A stretch of 64,000 nt of DNA, from NCBI GenBank assembly GCA_004369085.1, contig ML210269.1:26808-90807 (forward strand), in the 5' to 3' direction. The position numbers and the translations under genes were made by a program. Below are positions 1 through 11,828 of this stretch, piece by piece. The stretch is from Coprinopsis marcescibilis. Its lineage: Eukaryota > Basidiomycota > Agaricomycetes > Agaricales > Psathyrellaceae. The notes beneath the pieces are model-generated. The model was not told where the DNA came from and did not search any database. It saw only the letters and a list, made by a program, of their open reading frames with translations. Positions within the stretch are counted from its first letter, which is position 1; the number at the start of each line of letters is the position of its first letter.

Positions 1-992
1 ACTCACGGCAATGTTGGTTTCAACAGATTTCCAGACCGTTTCAGCGATCGTGTCTTTCATTCTTCTGATGGCGCTTTATCCTGAAGTTCAGTGTCGAGCA
101 AGGGAGGAAGTGCTAGCACATCTGCCAGCGGGAGACGACGATGATAGTACCGATCTTGCATTTATCCATCGACTCCCATACCTTAATGCAGTGATGCAGG
201 AGGTGCTGCGGTACGCACCTGTTGGAAATCTGGGTAAGGAGATATGTCTCACTGATCTATCCGCATGGTAAACCTTCTCAACCCGGAATAGCTCTTCCAC
301 ATCGCGTCTCACAAGAAGACGAGTACGGCGGCTTGCGCATCCCGCAAAATGCGACCGTAATAGCCAACGTGTGGTGCGTCTGCCTCGACTGTCGCTACTT
401 ACTCCGACTGATGGAAGTGAACGCTGTCTAGGGCTATCTTTCATAATGAGACTCTGTATCCGAACCCACATTCGTTCTGGCCTGAGCGGTTCTTGGGATC
501 GAACGCAGAGTCAAATGCAGGTGACCAAGATGCTTCATCGCTCAACAAGCGAGTAGACGCTTCACAAATTGAAGTCGACCTCAAATTCCCCTCTCACAAT
601 AAGAAAGCTTCTATAAAGTCCTCGGTGCCGCAACCTGATCCTAGGAGATGGGCGTTTGGATTTGGAAAGCGTGTGTGTCCAGGTGTGTAACCCAAATAGC
701 TCACACAATCAATTTGTGTTATTCATCAACGTGAATGGCTTGCAGGGATGTACTTTGCCGAGACAACGATGTTGTACGCGTTCTTCCATATCCTTGCTAC
801 GTGCGAAATGTCCCTCCCGCCATCTTTATCGGCGAGACCGGAAGTAGAGTTTACCACTGGGATTACGAGGTGTGTCATTGATTCCATCTACATATTCTTC
901 ATCTCCCTTCTGCCCTGCCTTCGTTCGCGTTCTCGTTGCGTACACAGTTCAGGTTTCCATCTGCTCGGGGGATGTTATTGAATGTCACATAA
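1..992 (+). CDS. Cytochrome P450, 3' part (5' end outside window)
   Basis: Heme-thiolate monooxygenase, normally ER-anchored; substrate unknown. The window opens within the I-helix region (TVSAIVSFILLMALYPEVQ). The K-helix ExxR motif is EVLR in MQEVLRYAP, the PERF element is in PHSFWPERF, and the heme loop is FGFGKRVCPG with the Cys ligand. Exons read as about 1-233, 292-373, about 420-683, about 747-869 and 953-992, joined by short GT-AG introns. The last exon gives the tail FPSARGMLLNVT and a stop at 990-992. One extra G in the G-run at 967-971 would instead open a frame reading ECHIMVPK, which resembles a normal P450 end (see findings). The substrate-recognition N-terminal half is missing, so subfamily assignment is not attempted. 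Identification as a P450 is secure; the 3' end is not. Confidence 0.88.
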
Positions 993-3451
993 TGGTCCCG
1001 AAGTGGGATGTATACATGTCACGCCTGTCGATGTTGCCTTTCAATGTGCATGTCAGGACAGCCGGGGTCCAACTGGGGTCGGTTCTTCGCTCTCAAGCAA
1101 GGCTCCTACATTCTGCCCTACAGACTCCGATGTCTATGGCATCGGCGAAGTGTGGGCTCATACTGTCAGCAATCCTCGACCACTCGAGACCCCTGCCCAA
1201 TTGGGCTGTATGGCAGCAATGGCGGTCAAGAACACTGCCGGGCACATTCAAGAAACCGGGTTCCTTGACTTCATTGAATTGGTACCCTGGGGTAGCAGAT
1301 TCTTTTTTCCTTCTTCTTCACTTCTTTCGTATCCACTTCCACTCTACTGTGTCGTCTCTTACATTTGCGTTCTTGAGTTCTGCCAGTGGTCTTTATTTAC
1401 GCTCGGGCTCCTCGGCGTTGGTGTTCATGCGCTAATGATACCTCTTTTCACTCCCTTTAGCCATATCAAGCCGTTTCCCGTCGTCGTTCAGCCACTGAGA
1501 AAGTTTCGCTGAAGGCTCGGGGCTCTGGCTGCTTCTGTAAGTGTTTTATAAGAGTCCGGAATCGGAGTTGGCACTAATAGGGAAGCTAGGTCTGGGACTC
1601 TTTGGGGCCTGGGCTTCCTTCGGGACATGTAAGGGACATGAATTTGCGCTATATATATCTATTAAAGCTACATATTATTTATAGTCATCGATCGATTGCA
1701 ATGTCCGTAGGTCTAGTACATTGCCAATACATTGCAATGCCGTGGTGCGGGGTTGTTGGTCGTGTAATCTGAAAACGTTGCGTTGAGGGCTGGTCGCGGA
1801 AAGGGTGATCCGCAAGCAAAAACCTCAAGATTTCACACCAGCATTTTGGATGTATCGTCTAATTTAATTGCTGCGGCTGCCATTGGGCTGCCACCAGTAC
1901 GTCCCTCAATTGAATTGAGCGGCATCGGCTGCCGCAGGATCGACATGGGAAAACCGAAGAGATAGGCTCGTTTTGCCCAATGAATGGCTTGAGAGAACAC
2001 CTAACATACATATGTACATAATATGGGCCTGTCTTCCATGAAACCGTGGCGCTGTCTGGGAGAATGGGAGATTCGGTTCTGTAAGCAATCCTAAGGCGGT
2101 GCCGAGACGTGCCCTGATGCCCTCATACACGTTGAGGCTCAGGTGCCTCAATTGCAAGAGTAACTTGGTATGTAGTGCACCTGCGTCCACAAATGTCGAC
2201 GCCAGCGTAGAAGAAGCCACTCGAGCTCATGAGGAGGATGGAAGCAAAATAATGATTTCGGCCTGCGCATCATAATAGTCTGATCCTCCTTGATTTCGGC
2301 AGGCAATGGCTACAATGACGCCCAGCGACGAGCCTCGACATACTATCATTCATCAGTAGTTTGAAATTTATCACTGGTTTGAAATCCCCCTCTTCCCCTA
2401 CTCCTGAGGCTCTGAAAATCAGACCACAAGCTCCCATGGGGTAACAAAATTCAAATATGTGGTTTCCTCGCCAGATATTGGTCGGGAAGAGGGAGAAAAT
2501 GCAGTGCCAAGAATATGCCAAGACTAATTTTGGCGGGAATTACAAACCTCTGATAAATTTCAAACTACTGATGAACGATAGTACATGTCCGAAATTAGTG
2601 AGAAACAGAGAGATTAAATTGATCTGATTTCTTTCAGAACGGGAAAAGAATGATTAAATAGGTCTAGTCGCTGGTGGGCACTCGACCAGGCAACTTGGGA
2701 GTTTAAGGTTGGTATCCTTCATTCCGATCTGTCCAGTGAATATTCCCAGTGGCAGCCTTTTGCGTGTGTGAGTTGTCCCACTTAGTCAACGTATCGGGGG
2801 CCTTGATCTGCACATGGCCGACGGGGATTGCCGAGGCAGTCTAAGGTCCGCCGGGTCCGGCAAGCGCTGCAAGATTTACAGACACACGATACTTAGGTAG
2901 CTTTTTGTTTCATTCCCAATAAATTTCGACGTATCTAGTAGTACCAGCTCTACATATTATGTCAGATGCGCACTTGCCATTGAGAGGACTGAACTGCACG
3001 AAAGTGATTCCCGGAAATCTCTCAGCAACGTTAACCACGGGGACATCCGACGTCATATTACTTCCATCGGAATGGGGGCAATTCCGAATGGCTTTACGGG
3101 GTTTTTTCGATATCGCGATCGCCCCATGAGTCGTTTGAATTGGCTTACTTCTCTGCTTCCTCTTCCTCTTCGTCCTACACCCGAGTCGCTCACACGTATA
3201 CGTGCGACGCCTCCTTTTATGATATTCGCGACGACAGAAGTCTTTCGCTGACAGTTTTGGACGGTGGAGTGCCACAGGGTGTCGTAATTGTATCTACAGG
3301 GCCTACTTTATAACTTCAGGACGTCAGAACCACCTCTGTGTTTCTCTCCTCGGATTTGCATGTCGCCCAGCTTCTCCGCCATCCGACGCCAATTATAACA
3401 CCAATCATCGCCTATAGTCTATCTCGATCTAGTCTTGTTGAATCGTGCAGG
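993..3451. other. Intergenic stretch, no gene recognised
   Basis: Frames here are short and unrelated to anything recognised. An open plus frame at 982-1512 (176 codons) directly follows the P450 stop, and a minus frame at 2910-3275 (121 codons) is rich in Arg and Lys. Neither shows a domain, an intron pattern or a paralogue in the window, so neither is called a gene. AT-rich sequence near 1650-1690 could belong to a 3' flank. Confidence 0.4.
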
Positions 3452-5419
3452 ATGTCGTCTGTGGACGATCTCGCGTTCGTCCCCACCTTCCACCATATGT
3501 ATGGTGCTCAGTTGGCAGCTTCTTTCGTGAATACATTGTACGCACGTCTCTTCAATTCCCCTTCTGCTAGTGCTGTAGCCTGACTGATCCCACAACAGCT
3601 TCTATGGTATCGCACTGGTGCGTTAGCCTACCTCATGACAATAACCAGCCGAACGGCGTTTCTTACCCAATCCTTCTACAGCTTCTTGTTCTACAATACT
3701 TCAGAAGATACGCCAAGAATGATCCATTATTGATCAAGGGGACGGTTGGCCTACTTATGTGGGTCCTCTTCCTCGCCCCTCTCTGAAACCCGTCGTTGTC
3801 TTCTCCTGACAATGGTTCTCATAGTATCTGTGCTACAGTGGAGACCATATGTTCCGTACACCAAAGCTACGACTCCTTCATCACAAAATTTGGACGGCAA
3901 GAATTGTTCAACGAAATTGTTTCGTGCGTGATATGTTGTTTTCATCTGACGTGTCACTTAAAACGCCCTCTAACTCCACAGGTCCGTGACGGTACGTTTT
4001 ATGACCACGAACACCTCCGATAATTGCTGACGGTCCCTTGGTTGAGTAGTTAGAGTTCCTCTTCGTGGTAAGCTTGCAAATCACGTGTGTGTGGCTCGCC
4101 ATTAATGCAATCCCATAGTATATCACAGCCTTCATTGCCCAAATGTAAGTCCACCATCGTGACTGTAGTGGAAGTCATCGTAGATCTAATACTTTTCAAA
4201 CAGATTCTTTGCTACCAGGATCTGGCAAGGTACCTACCTCATGAAACGACTTGTCTCAGGACCCTTCTCCCTCTCGATCAATTGCACTTACGCTCGTCGT
4301 TCTGCTTCTCAGTGTGCCAAAGACTAGGCAAGGTTCCCCGGCTGGTGGTGGTTCCAGTCGTGAGTGCTGCAGTTTCTCCAATGACTCGTCCTGACAGCAC
4401 TTCCAGGTCATACTTGCAATCATGCAACTGTGTGCTGGCATCGCACAAGTCACACTGATGTGAGTACATGAAACAATAGTAGCTACCGGCAAGCGGCTCA
4501 TTGTCTCTCAGGATTAAAAGTAAACTATATACGACATTGGATCACGAAACGCCAACTTTGATCGTGAGTTTGATTCTGAAGTTTCTCGGTTAACGACTAA
4601 CTAACTCTCTTTTGCCCCCAACGTCGGAATCATATCTATCCGCGTTCAATAGAAAGTCACTGCGATACAGGGGGTGGCGGCTGCAGTTTGCGACATCCTC
4701 ATTACCTGCGCCTTATGCTGGGCTTTCAAGTCACATCGATCAGGGACCAGGAGGACGAATACCTTGATCGACAGATTGATCGTTTACGCTATCAATCGTG
4801 CAGCTGCTACCAGTATCTGTGCGCTGCTACACGTGCTCTTGGTATGCACCCGCTCTCCTAGCGGTGGGCTCTAATAACTGACCACTTATCGTGCAGTACT
4901 ACTTCGCATCTGGAACCTTCTACTTGTACGTCTTTACAGATGAAAAGTACTCGACACCCCAACTGACTTGCCTTTAATAGCCTCATCCCGTTCGAGGTCT
5001 CTACTCATCTATACGTCATCTCGGTTGTTACAGTGTAAGTCTTCGCCAAAGCTATTGCGAATGAAAAGCTTAATTGATTCTTTTCCCGCCTTAGGCTCAC
5101 TTCACGAGAAAGCCTCCGCCAGGAAATGGACAACTCCTTCCATCTCTCGGATTTGATCATCAGCAACCGGTCGGAAGCGTCTGCCCAAGGATCGTCTACT
5201 GTCAGTCTAACTTTCAGTTCAATGCGGTCCCCCGTTTCTCTCGGACCCTTGCTAATACAGAGTTCTTGCCTCCAGGCCGACAACCAGAACGGGACTGCGT
5301 CTCTCCCCACTCTCCAGTTGGGTGAAACCAAACTAACACCCCCGCCGAAAGGTCTTCAGGAAAAGGATTCAATTTTGGACAGCCAGTCTGAGAAGGTTAA
5401 TCCGCGGCAAGATGTTTAG
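3452..5419 (+). CDS. DUF6534-type multi-helix membrane protein (copy 1)
   Basis: Predicted plasma-membrane protein of a basidiomycete-expanded seven-helix family. Biochemical role unknown; GPCR-like topology is only a resemblance. The start is the ATG opening MSSVDDLAF. Splicing of about ten short introns joins FVNTFFYGIALLLVLQYF, RRYAKNDPLLIKG, a segment ending FITKFGRQELFNEIVSS, YITAFIAQIFFATRIWQ, VILAIMQLCAGIAQVTL, VAAAVCDILITCALCW, a loop RTNTLIDRLIVYAINRAAAT, and YYFASGTFYL. It ends with the family-typical block HLYVISVVTVLTSRESLR. The TKFG element and the RTNxLIDxLI...LTSRE block point to DUF6534. A polar Ser/Gln-rich cytosolic tail ends at 5417-5419. A second DUF6534-like gene lies at about 50 kb. 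The family call is fairly firm; individual intron edges are hand-placed. Confidence 0.75.
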
Positions 5420-6256
5420 GGTATAGGCATTTCTGGACGGTGAACTGGGAGCAGAAAGGTGGCACAATCTCCCCTTGGTGGATCGTGAGCTGCGGAGATA
5501 CAGCCGGACGCATTTATCTGATACATTCGTTAAGTGTAAATTATAATTACCCCACGCGGCTCTGGAAACTTGTCGGAATATCATGGGAATTACATAGCAT
5601 AATGAAAACCTCCCAGCTTGTGTCTCGGAGCGAGGCAAAAGATCACTTTGTATACGTTATGAACGCCCTGACCCTGGCTATTTTACTGGCCACTGCTTTG
5701 CAGCTATCGGAACTCTGGGTGTAACGGGAATGATCTAGCGGTGCTGTCCTTTATTAACTTCGCGGCCATTCCGACACTGATCGTACTTCGCAGACCCGGC
5801 TTTGATCGGCAGGCAACCATTCAGAAACGCATCGAGGAGCTAAAATGAGAAAGCCTCTGCCTCGAGGACGGGACTCCGATCGAAGGGTAATGTGGGTCAG
5901 AGTTACAAGTATGGCACTACTTAGTACTAGTACAATTGTCCACGCAATTCGCAGGGTGTACATATGTACCTAATTGCAGCAGCCGCGCATGGCACGGAGC
6001 GCGCCAATATCAGTTCCGGACAATCGACTACTTTAAATGGGACTTACAAGTAATGCCCGATGGACCGATTATTCCAGCTCAATTTGCTGAAGAGATTGCT
6101 GAAAGTGTACCGATCTATGACGGTGGTCAAGAACAGGTAAAGATGTTCCAATCCGGTTTGGTGTGATCATATTGATTACGCGAATCAAGACGCGAATCTG
6201 CGGCGTCGAGGGGTTCATTCATCGTTCGATTTACCATTGAAAATTCTCCTCCTCCA
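5420..6256. other. Spacer between DUF6534 gene and UPO-1
   Basis: Holds an open plus frame at 5440-5724 (94 codons) with a weakly hydrophobic end but no recognised domain. Otherwise only the upstream region of UPO-1. Confidence 0.35.
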
Positions 6257-6264
6257 TATAAAAA
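6257..6264 (+). promoter_or_regulatory. TATA box of UPO-1
   Basis: TATAAAAA, 79 bp upstream of the UPO-1 ATG. UPO-3 has a TATA box 78 bp upstream of its ATG, which supports both calls. Confidence 0.6.
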
Positions 6265-6335
6265 GAGCTCGAAAACGGGTGTAAATACAGAAGCAAACCT
6301 CTCCCCCCCAATATCCTTCATATCTGGTTATACCA

Positions 6336-7686
6336 ATGCTTTACTGGCTCTCTGTTGCTACGGCATTGATCACAGCTCAGTCGTTCAAAGCATCTGCATT
6401 CCCAGCATACGCGTCTCTTGGAGGTCTTTCTCAAAGGGAACTGGATGTAATAGTTCCGAGCCTCCCAGCAGTGTATCCGCCTCCTCCTCCGCCTCCTCCA
6501 TCGTACACGGGCACAAAACTTGTTCATGACCCAGATCATCCGTGGCAGCCACAGAAGCCAGGAGACCTTCGAGGTCCTTGCCCAGGCCTTAACACTCTCG
6601 CTTCGCATGGAGTAAGTCGTTTCATCGAGTCCGTCGAGATATACTGAGTGATGGTTATTAACTCAAGTATTTACCTCGGGACGGCGTCGCTACCCCTGAG
6701 CAATTGATAATCGCTGCTCAAGAAGGTATGTCAGCTCTACTTACATGTGTAAAGATGCTGCCTAAAACCTGCAAATAGGCCTTAACATGAATAACAGGCT
6801 AGCACGTTTCGCTACGTACTCCACCTTCCTCCTAGACGGAAATATTGTTACCAATCTGGTGAGCATTGGTGGTAAGAGCAACAGGACTGGGGTAGATCCA
6901 CCATTCCCAGCTATCGTTGGTGGAATGAGTAACCACGGAACATTCGAAGGAGATACCAGTATGACTCGAGGTGAGTGAAGTCTGGTAAGACAGCATTATT
7001 TCGAGCTCAACTCTTTTGATGCCAGCCGACGCCTACTTTGGAGACAATTCCAATTTCGACCAGGAGCGTTTCAACCAGGTATGCTCGCTCTCCGACGTGG
7101 ATGCTCGAGGAACTCTGACATCTCGCAGTTTAGAAACTTCAGTTATCACTACGGAGACGGCTACTACAACCTGACCGTGGCCGCAGAACTGCGCTACCAC
7201 CTAATTCAGCAGTCGATCGCGACGAACCCAGAGTTCTCCATGATGGGATTCAGGCACCTCACAGCGTATGGTGAAGCCACCTTTCCCGCGACCATGTTTG
7301 TCGACGGTCGAACTACGGGCTCGGAAGAAGGTCAATTGGATATGGACACTGCGGAAAGCTTCTTCAAGCATTCCCGGTTCCCGGTTATGTTCCACAGATC
7401 TAACAAACCACGGGGCATAGAACCTGCGCTCGACCTTCTCGCAGTCCACCCTATGCTTCCTGGTAGGAACGTTGCAGGGGTGAACAGCTTCGTTGCGGAT
7501 CTCAGCATGGGGAGCACAATCGAATATTGCAACATGTACACTCAACTCGTAAACGAGACGATCCGAGGACTGTACCCCAACCCAACTGGCGTTCTGAAGA
7601 GGAACCTAAAGATCAATCTGAGATACTTTTACCAGTCCCTGGAGTACGATTACTGCATCGAAGTCTTCCCGTATGGCATGCATTAG
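6336..7686 (+). CDS. UPO-1: unspecific (aromatic) peroxygenase, secreted heme-thiolate enzyme
   Basis: Secreted enzyme expected to use H2O2 to oxygenate organic substrates (EC 1.11.2.1 family). Five exons: 6336-6611, 6668-6725, 6779-6970, 7026-7078, 7129-7686; 378 residues. An N-terminal signal peptide is followed by an eight-proline linker (about residues 49-56). The heme-thiolate Cys is in GPCPGLNTLASHG (about residue 82). The Mg-binding EGD motif is EGDTSMTR. The acid-base pair is the Arg and Glu of GFRHLTAYGEATFPA, matching Arg189/Glu196 of the Agrocybe enzyme as I recall it. Two late Cys (YCNMY and YCIEVFPYG) match the C-terminal disulfide of long UPOs. Possible N-glycosylation sites include NLT and NET. 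Compared with its three paralogues here, its second exon is split by an extra 53-nt intron (6726-6778). All key residues are present, so it is probably active. Confidence 0.93.
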
Positions 7687-8076
7687 CTATGAGTCAGCTA
7701 TGGTCGGATATACATGATTGGTGAACCAGACGGCACATCATTCTCACACAACAAAACATCCATACCTCGTAAGGTAGCTGTGTGCAATATCCAATGAACG
7801 TGGACCGGTATTCGTGACGATCTATACTCGTCAGGTCGACGAAACGTGAAAGGGTGAAGCGCGTTGAATATGTCGTGAGCATTAAGAAGGAAAGAAATTT
7901 AAAAAATGTTGGGCAACAAATCGCATAACAAAACGGATGGTGTATGATACAGTTGCATGACGACAATTGTACGCGCGAGGGTCCCCCTTTTTTCGACGAA
8001 TGGCGATCCCAACTCGCAACAATCGCCTGTGGTGTGATACTCCTCCTGTCTCCGACCGCTCCTACTCCAAACACGC
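7687..8076. other. Convergent spacer, UPO-1 / eL14
   Basis: 3' flanks of two convergent genes. No further gene, tRNA or repeat seen. Confidence 0.5.
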
Positions 8077-8855
8077 TCATGCCTTGGCAACAGCCTTGCG
8101 CACGACATCTCTTCGCTGCTTCTTCTGGACGAGGACAGTGAATCGCTCAAAGTCGGTGAGAGCACGTCGCTTCTTGGTGGCTTCCCGCTTCTGCGCCCAT
8201 GAAGACTTGTCCCACTTCTCGAGGAGGGCCTCCTTCTCTGATACCTTCTTGATGATGCCGGAACCAGCACCACGGGGGAGGCCAGTGAGCTTGAGGCCGG
8301 TGAGGGTGAGGTGCTTGAATGGGTAGGATTGGCGGGGTACGTCGGTGTTGGGGCCGTCGATGATTGCCTATGCCTATTGTCAGTCAAATCCCAAGGGAGA
8401 ATGTGGTGAAGACATACTCGGTTCTGGTCGATGATTTCAGCAATCACGGCAATCCTGCCGGAGAAGGGGCCGTCATTGAGGAGGACGACTGAGCAATAAT
8501 TTGATGAATTTTGAATCCCAATTTCCATATGACAGACTGCGTACCTCGGCCAACCTCGACGAAACGCGTGAAGTTTGTTGTAGCCTGGGCAGAAATAAGC
8601 ATGTTAGTTCCCACCTCACGCGTTAACTCCAGCCGCATTGCAGTCGAACGGTTCTTAAATCCCACTCGCAGAACTTCTCCACTGGCAAATCCATCCACAT
8701 AATCCAACCACCAAGCCTGACCTATCCGAACGTCATCCATCACCAAGTCGGCCAATCCATCCCAATCCACTTGATTTTCTGCGAGTTTTTGGGCGCGAAT
8801 CGTTCGATACGAGCATAGTAACGGCCTGGAAAAGGATTTCAATGCTTACAGACAT
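8077..8855 (-). CDS. RPL14: 60S ribosomal protein L14 (eL14)
   Basis: Large-subunit ribosomal protein, cytosolic. Four exons on the minus strand: 8850-8855, 8545-8584, 8418-8488 and 8077-8367, giving 135 residues. The protein begins MSATTNFTRFVEVGR and continues through the KOW-like segment GPFSGRIAVIAEIIDQNRAI. The eukaryotic L14 body follows: PRQSYPFKHLTLTG, LPRGAGSGIIKK, WAQKREATKKRR, LTDFERFTVLVQKKQRR and the terminal AVAKA. Exon 1 carries only two codons (ATG TCT) before a 265-nt intron, a layout common in ribosomal protein genes. No frame shorter than the full splice form explains the coding signal. This is the clearest housekeeping gene in the window. Confidence 0.95.
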
Positions 8856-9840
8856 CGTATCTTGCTGGAGGGGCGGTCTGGTGGGGTCTTGCGGGCGTTG
8901 CGTGTACTGTTGATGCAAGTGGCTGAGAATTTCGGTCCGATTGGTCTTGTTTGTCTCAAAAGCTTCCGCCTTCCCGATGAAGGTTTGATGGCGCTTAGAT
9001 CAATCCCGCCCCTTGGGCGCTCCGTCTGGGGACGCACGACTCGCACTGTACAGAAACGTTACAAGATGTCCATGAGATATCCCTTCGTTGTGCAGCTCTT
9101 AGCCTCTTTTATGTCACCATTTTCTGAACCAATATGCGAGACCCGCCATGGTAGTTTCTAGTGCAAATAGCCCTTGTGAAGAAAATACACTGAGATGAAG
9201 ATATACATTGTCATCAGTAAATGACGACGCCCGCTTACATTCCCTTGTTGTTATTGTGAAAATTTATAATGATTACGTTGCCTTACAAGGCTTTATCCGT
9301 CGCCATCAGGCTTGGCAATATTTGCAAGGCTATCGAAGATTATAATGCCTTAGAAAGTCTTGGGCAGTCTTACAAAGTGGAAAAACATCAGACGGTTCAG
9401 ACGGCGAGCAGTCGGATGTTCGGTACATGTTGGGCCAGTACCGAAAATCCAAAGCTGCGTTAAAACTTACTATCGATACTCCCACAGTCATGAGGTATGC
9501 ATAGAGCACGAAAAGAGAAGGACCAATTCCAGTTATTTACGTGGTGTATTCCCGGGGCGGTGAACAGAGCAAAAGCGAAAGCAGGGACGAGAGAAGATGT
9601 CGATACTAATGTAACCTTCGACTCGGATATTCCTTGGAATGGATTTGCGAACAATGAGCAACATTTTGAATAATACCAGAGGGAGGGCAACAAGAGGGTA
9701 AGAAAAAATAAATCAAATATGGAAAAATAAACGGTATATAGACCTTCGAAATCTCACGAATTATTGGCTAACCTCGACAAATGAAGACCACAACTTGCTT
9801 TTGGCGGGCAGGTCGTGATTTCTTCTCGTCCGCCGCGCTC
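8856..9840. other. Intergenic, upstream of eL14
   Basis: Only short frames; the region next to 8856 is the eL14 promoter. No TATA box or other element could be assigned with confidence. Confidence 0.35.
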
Positions 9841-9950
9841 TCATCCACCGCGCCCTTGTCCACCACGCCCTTGTCCACCGCGCCCTTGTCCACCACGCCC
9901 TTGTCCACCGCGCCCTTGTCCACCGCGCCCTTGTCCACCTCGCTCTCGTC
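9841..9950. repeat. 15-bp minisatellite, about seven units
   Basis: Tandem units of the form ttgtccaccgcgccc, alternating with a cacgccc variant. Because the period is divisible by three, several frames stay open through it on both strands (STAPL repeats on plus; VDKGA or GGQGR repeats on minus). Apparent low-complexity proteins here are products of the repeat and should not be taken as genes without transcripts. Confidence 0.9.
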
Positions 9951-10904
9951 CACTACCGCGTCCACTTTCGCCACCAGGTCGTCTGGCTTCATTGCCTCCT
10001 CCCCGGGACGGACCAGCAGCTGGAAGGACAGCCCCACCTCCAATACATGGGATATTGTCGCGCTCTGTCTCTGCCCCTCCCTTGCCGTCGATGGATTCTT
10101 CGGCCGAGTTGATGGATCGTCCTCCGCACTCTCCACATCCCTCACCTCCCGCTTGAGGCCTTGCCGCACCTTGAAGCAAGGTGGAACGTCCGAATGGTGG
10201 CGTTTCCACTTCTTCTACCCCCACCCCGCCCTCCTCGTTCTCCACCTCCACCCCGTCCTCCTCGTTCTTCACCTCCACTTCGCCCCCTTGGTCGCCGCCG
10301 GCTTCTTCGCTCGGGTCGAAACATCCCGTCGTGAGATTCAACCAAGACGGTCTTGGTTTGCGCCAGTCATAGTTGCCGCCGTTCCAATACACATAGGGAT
10401 TTCCTCGTCGCGGCAGGTGAAAGGTGACCATGCTGGTCCTTCGGTATACACCGTGCAGCTCTTGCCGAAATCCCCTAATTGTCAAGTGAGGGACCAGATC
10501 CCGGCTCGAGGTGTGGTAGCGTGGGTTCCTGGCGAAGGTTTACCAAAAGAAGTGGCATAGATGATGGAATACTTGCACTAGGACCCAGATGAGATCCTCC
10601 AGGTTCGTATCCCATTGTTGAAACCTTCGGCGAAGCCATTGATTGGTTCCCCGAGTGATAAATGAGTCAATCAACCTTTCTACACAAGATTTGAGCCAAA
10701 GAAACTGTGTTTTGGTCACAGGGTTGCTCCTGATTGCTAGCACCAGCATATCGATGAGGAAAGAGATGCGATGCGGGCCCGACGCGCAACGATGACGACT
10801 TTGGCGACACTTTACCACGATGCCGCTCGTGACGAGCTGGACGCTGCGAGTGCGTGACAGCCCGTTGTGCTGCTCGTGACGGCGCTGCTGGTACGCGATA
10901 AGCC
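9951..10904. other. Low-complexity region with unproven frames
   Basis: Minus frame 9841-10485 includes a patch reading VYWNGGNYDW, which recalls the NWYWNGGN element of the nearby Plavaka protein, then runs into Glu/Gly-rich low complexity and the minisatellite. This may be a very decayed transposon scrap. No intact gene is seen. Confidence 0.3.
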
Positions 10905-11405
10905 GGTGGGTAGCTACCCATGACGAGCAATTTGTGAGTAGGCCTTGAACTTGCTAGCCATAAGCAGGATGGGGGTGATAGCTAGGGCGTGAAGAGCTCG
11001 GTCGCGTCAGTCGTAGCTATTGATGAAGAGCAGTCTGTGGGTGGACCTTGAACTTGCGAGCGACTGCGACGTGCAGGATGAGGATGAGAACTAGGGGCTG
11101 GAGCTCGTTCGGGTCGATCGTAGCTATCGGGGAAGAGCAGTGTGTGGGTATGGGGGTGAACTTGCAACCAAATGCAACGTGCCCGATGGGGCTGAGAGCT
11201 GGAGGCTGGGGCTAGAGCTTGGTCTTGGTGAAGAACAGTGTTTGGGTGGACATTGAACTTGCGAGCTGTGACATGCAGGATGAGGCCGAGCTACTAGAAA
11301 GGTCGGTTTGCGTCGATCATAGCTATTGGTGATGCAAAGTCTGTGGGTGGACCTTGAACTCGCGAGTGACTGCGACAGCAGGATGGGGGTGCGAGCTCGG
11401 GGATG
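10905..11405. repeat. ~100-bp imperfect tandem repeat, about five units
   Basis: The anchor gtgggtggaccttgaacttg recurs with its ttgaac core (tgaac in the third unit) near 10945, 11048, 11156, 11253 and 11354, spacing about 97-107 bp. Units share a gtcg(a)tcgtagctat segment and a gcaggatg(a/g)gg segment and have drifted by substitutions and small indels. No coding potential is evident. Confidence 0.8.
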
Positions 11406-11828
11406 GAAGACTCGATCGCGTTGTTCGATCATGTTGAAAAGTCTGGTCCCATTGGAAAGCGTGGTTGGTACCATAGTACTTGGATCGGTCGCTGTCTTGG
11501 CTTTAGCGGCTGGAGATTGGGCGGAGTCGTGATTTGGGCAGCTAGAGGACATGCTGCGCATCCTCCCTCCCATCGACTCACAGCAATTGACACCTCGCAC
11601 CCCAAGCAAATGTCTGCGATTCGTTGGGGCTGACAGGGTCAGCGATGTTTCGTTGCGCCAGGTAGCCGAATATTCGGCGAGTGTAGTGGGATTTCGAGGT
11701 CCCAGGTGATTGTTTGAGGGCGTTTCCCAAAAAGGAATTTTGATGCGCCGCAACTCGCGTCGGGGTCGGGTTCACCATTGCCGCAAGAGCTGAGGCGCGC
11801 GCCTCTGCTGCCGTGCACAATGCCAAAG

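Noticed and set aside
982..1512. 176-codon plus frame after the P450 as a separate gene
   Set aside because: No recognisable domain or start context; it overlaps the P450 end and looks like a chance frame.
8585..8849. snoRNA in the first intron of eL14
   Set aside because: A box C-like GGTGATGG is visible on the minus strand, but no acceptable box D (CTGA) or terminal stem was found.
9781..10560. 259-codon plus frame with STAPL repeats as a secreted or wall protein
   Set aside because: It is created by the 15-bp minisatellite and has no signal peptide, domain or intron support; opposite strand frames are equally open.
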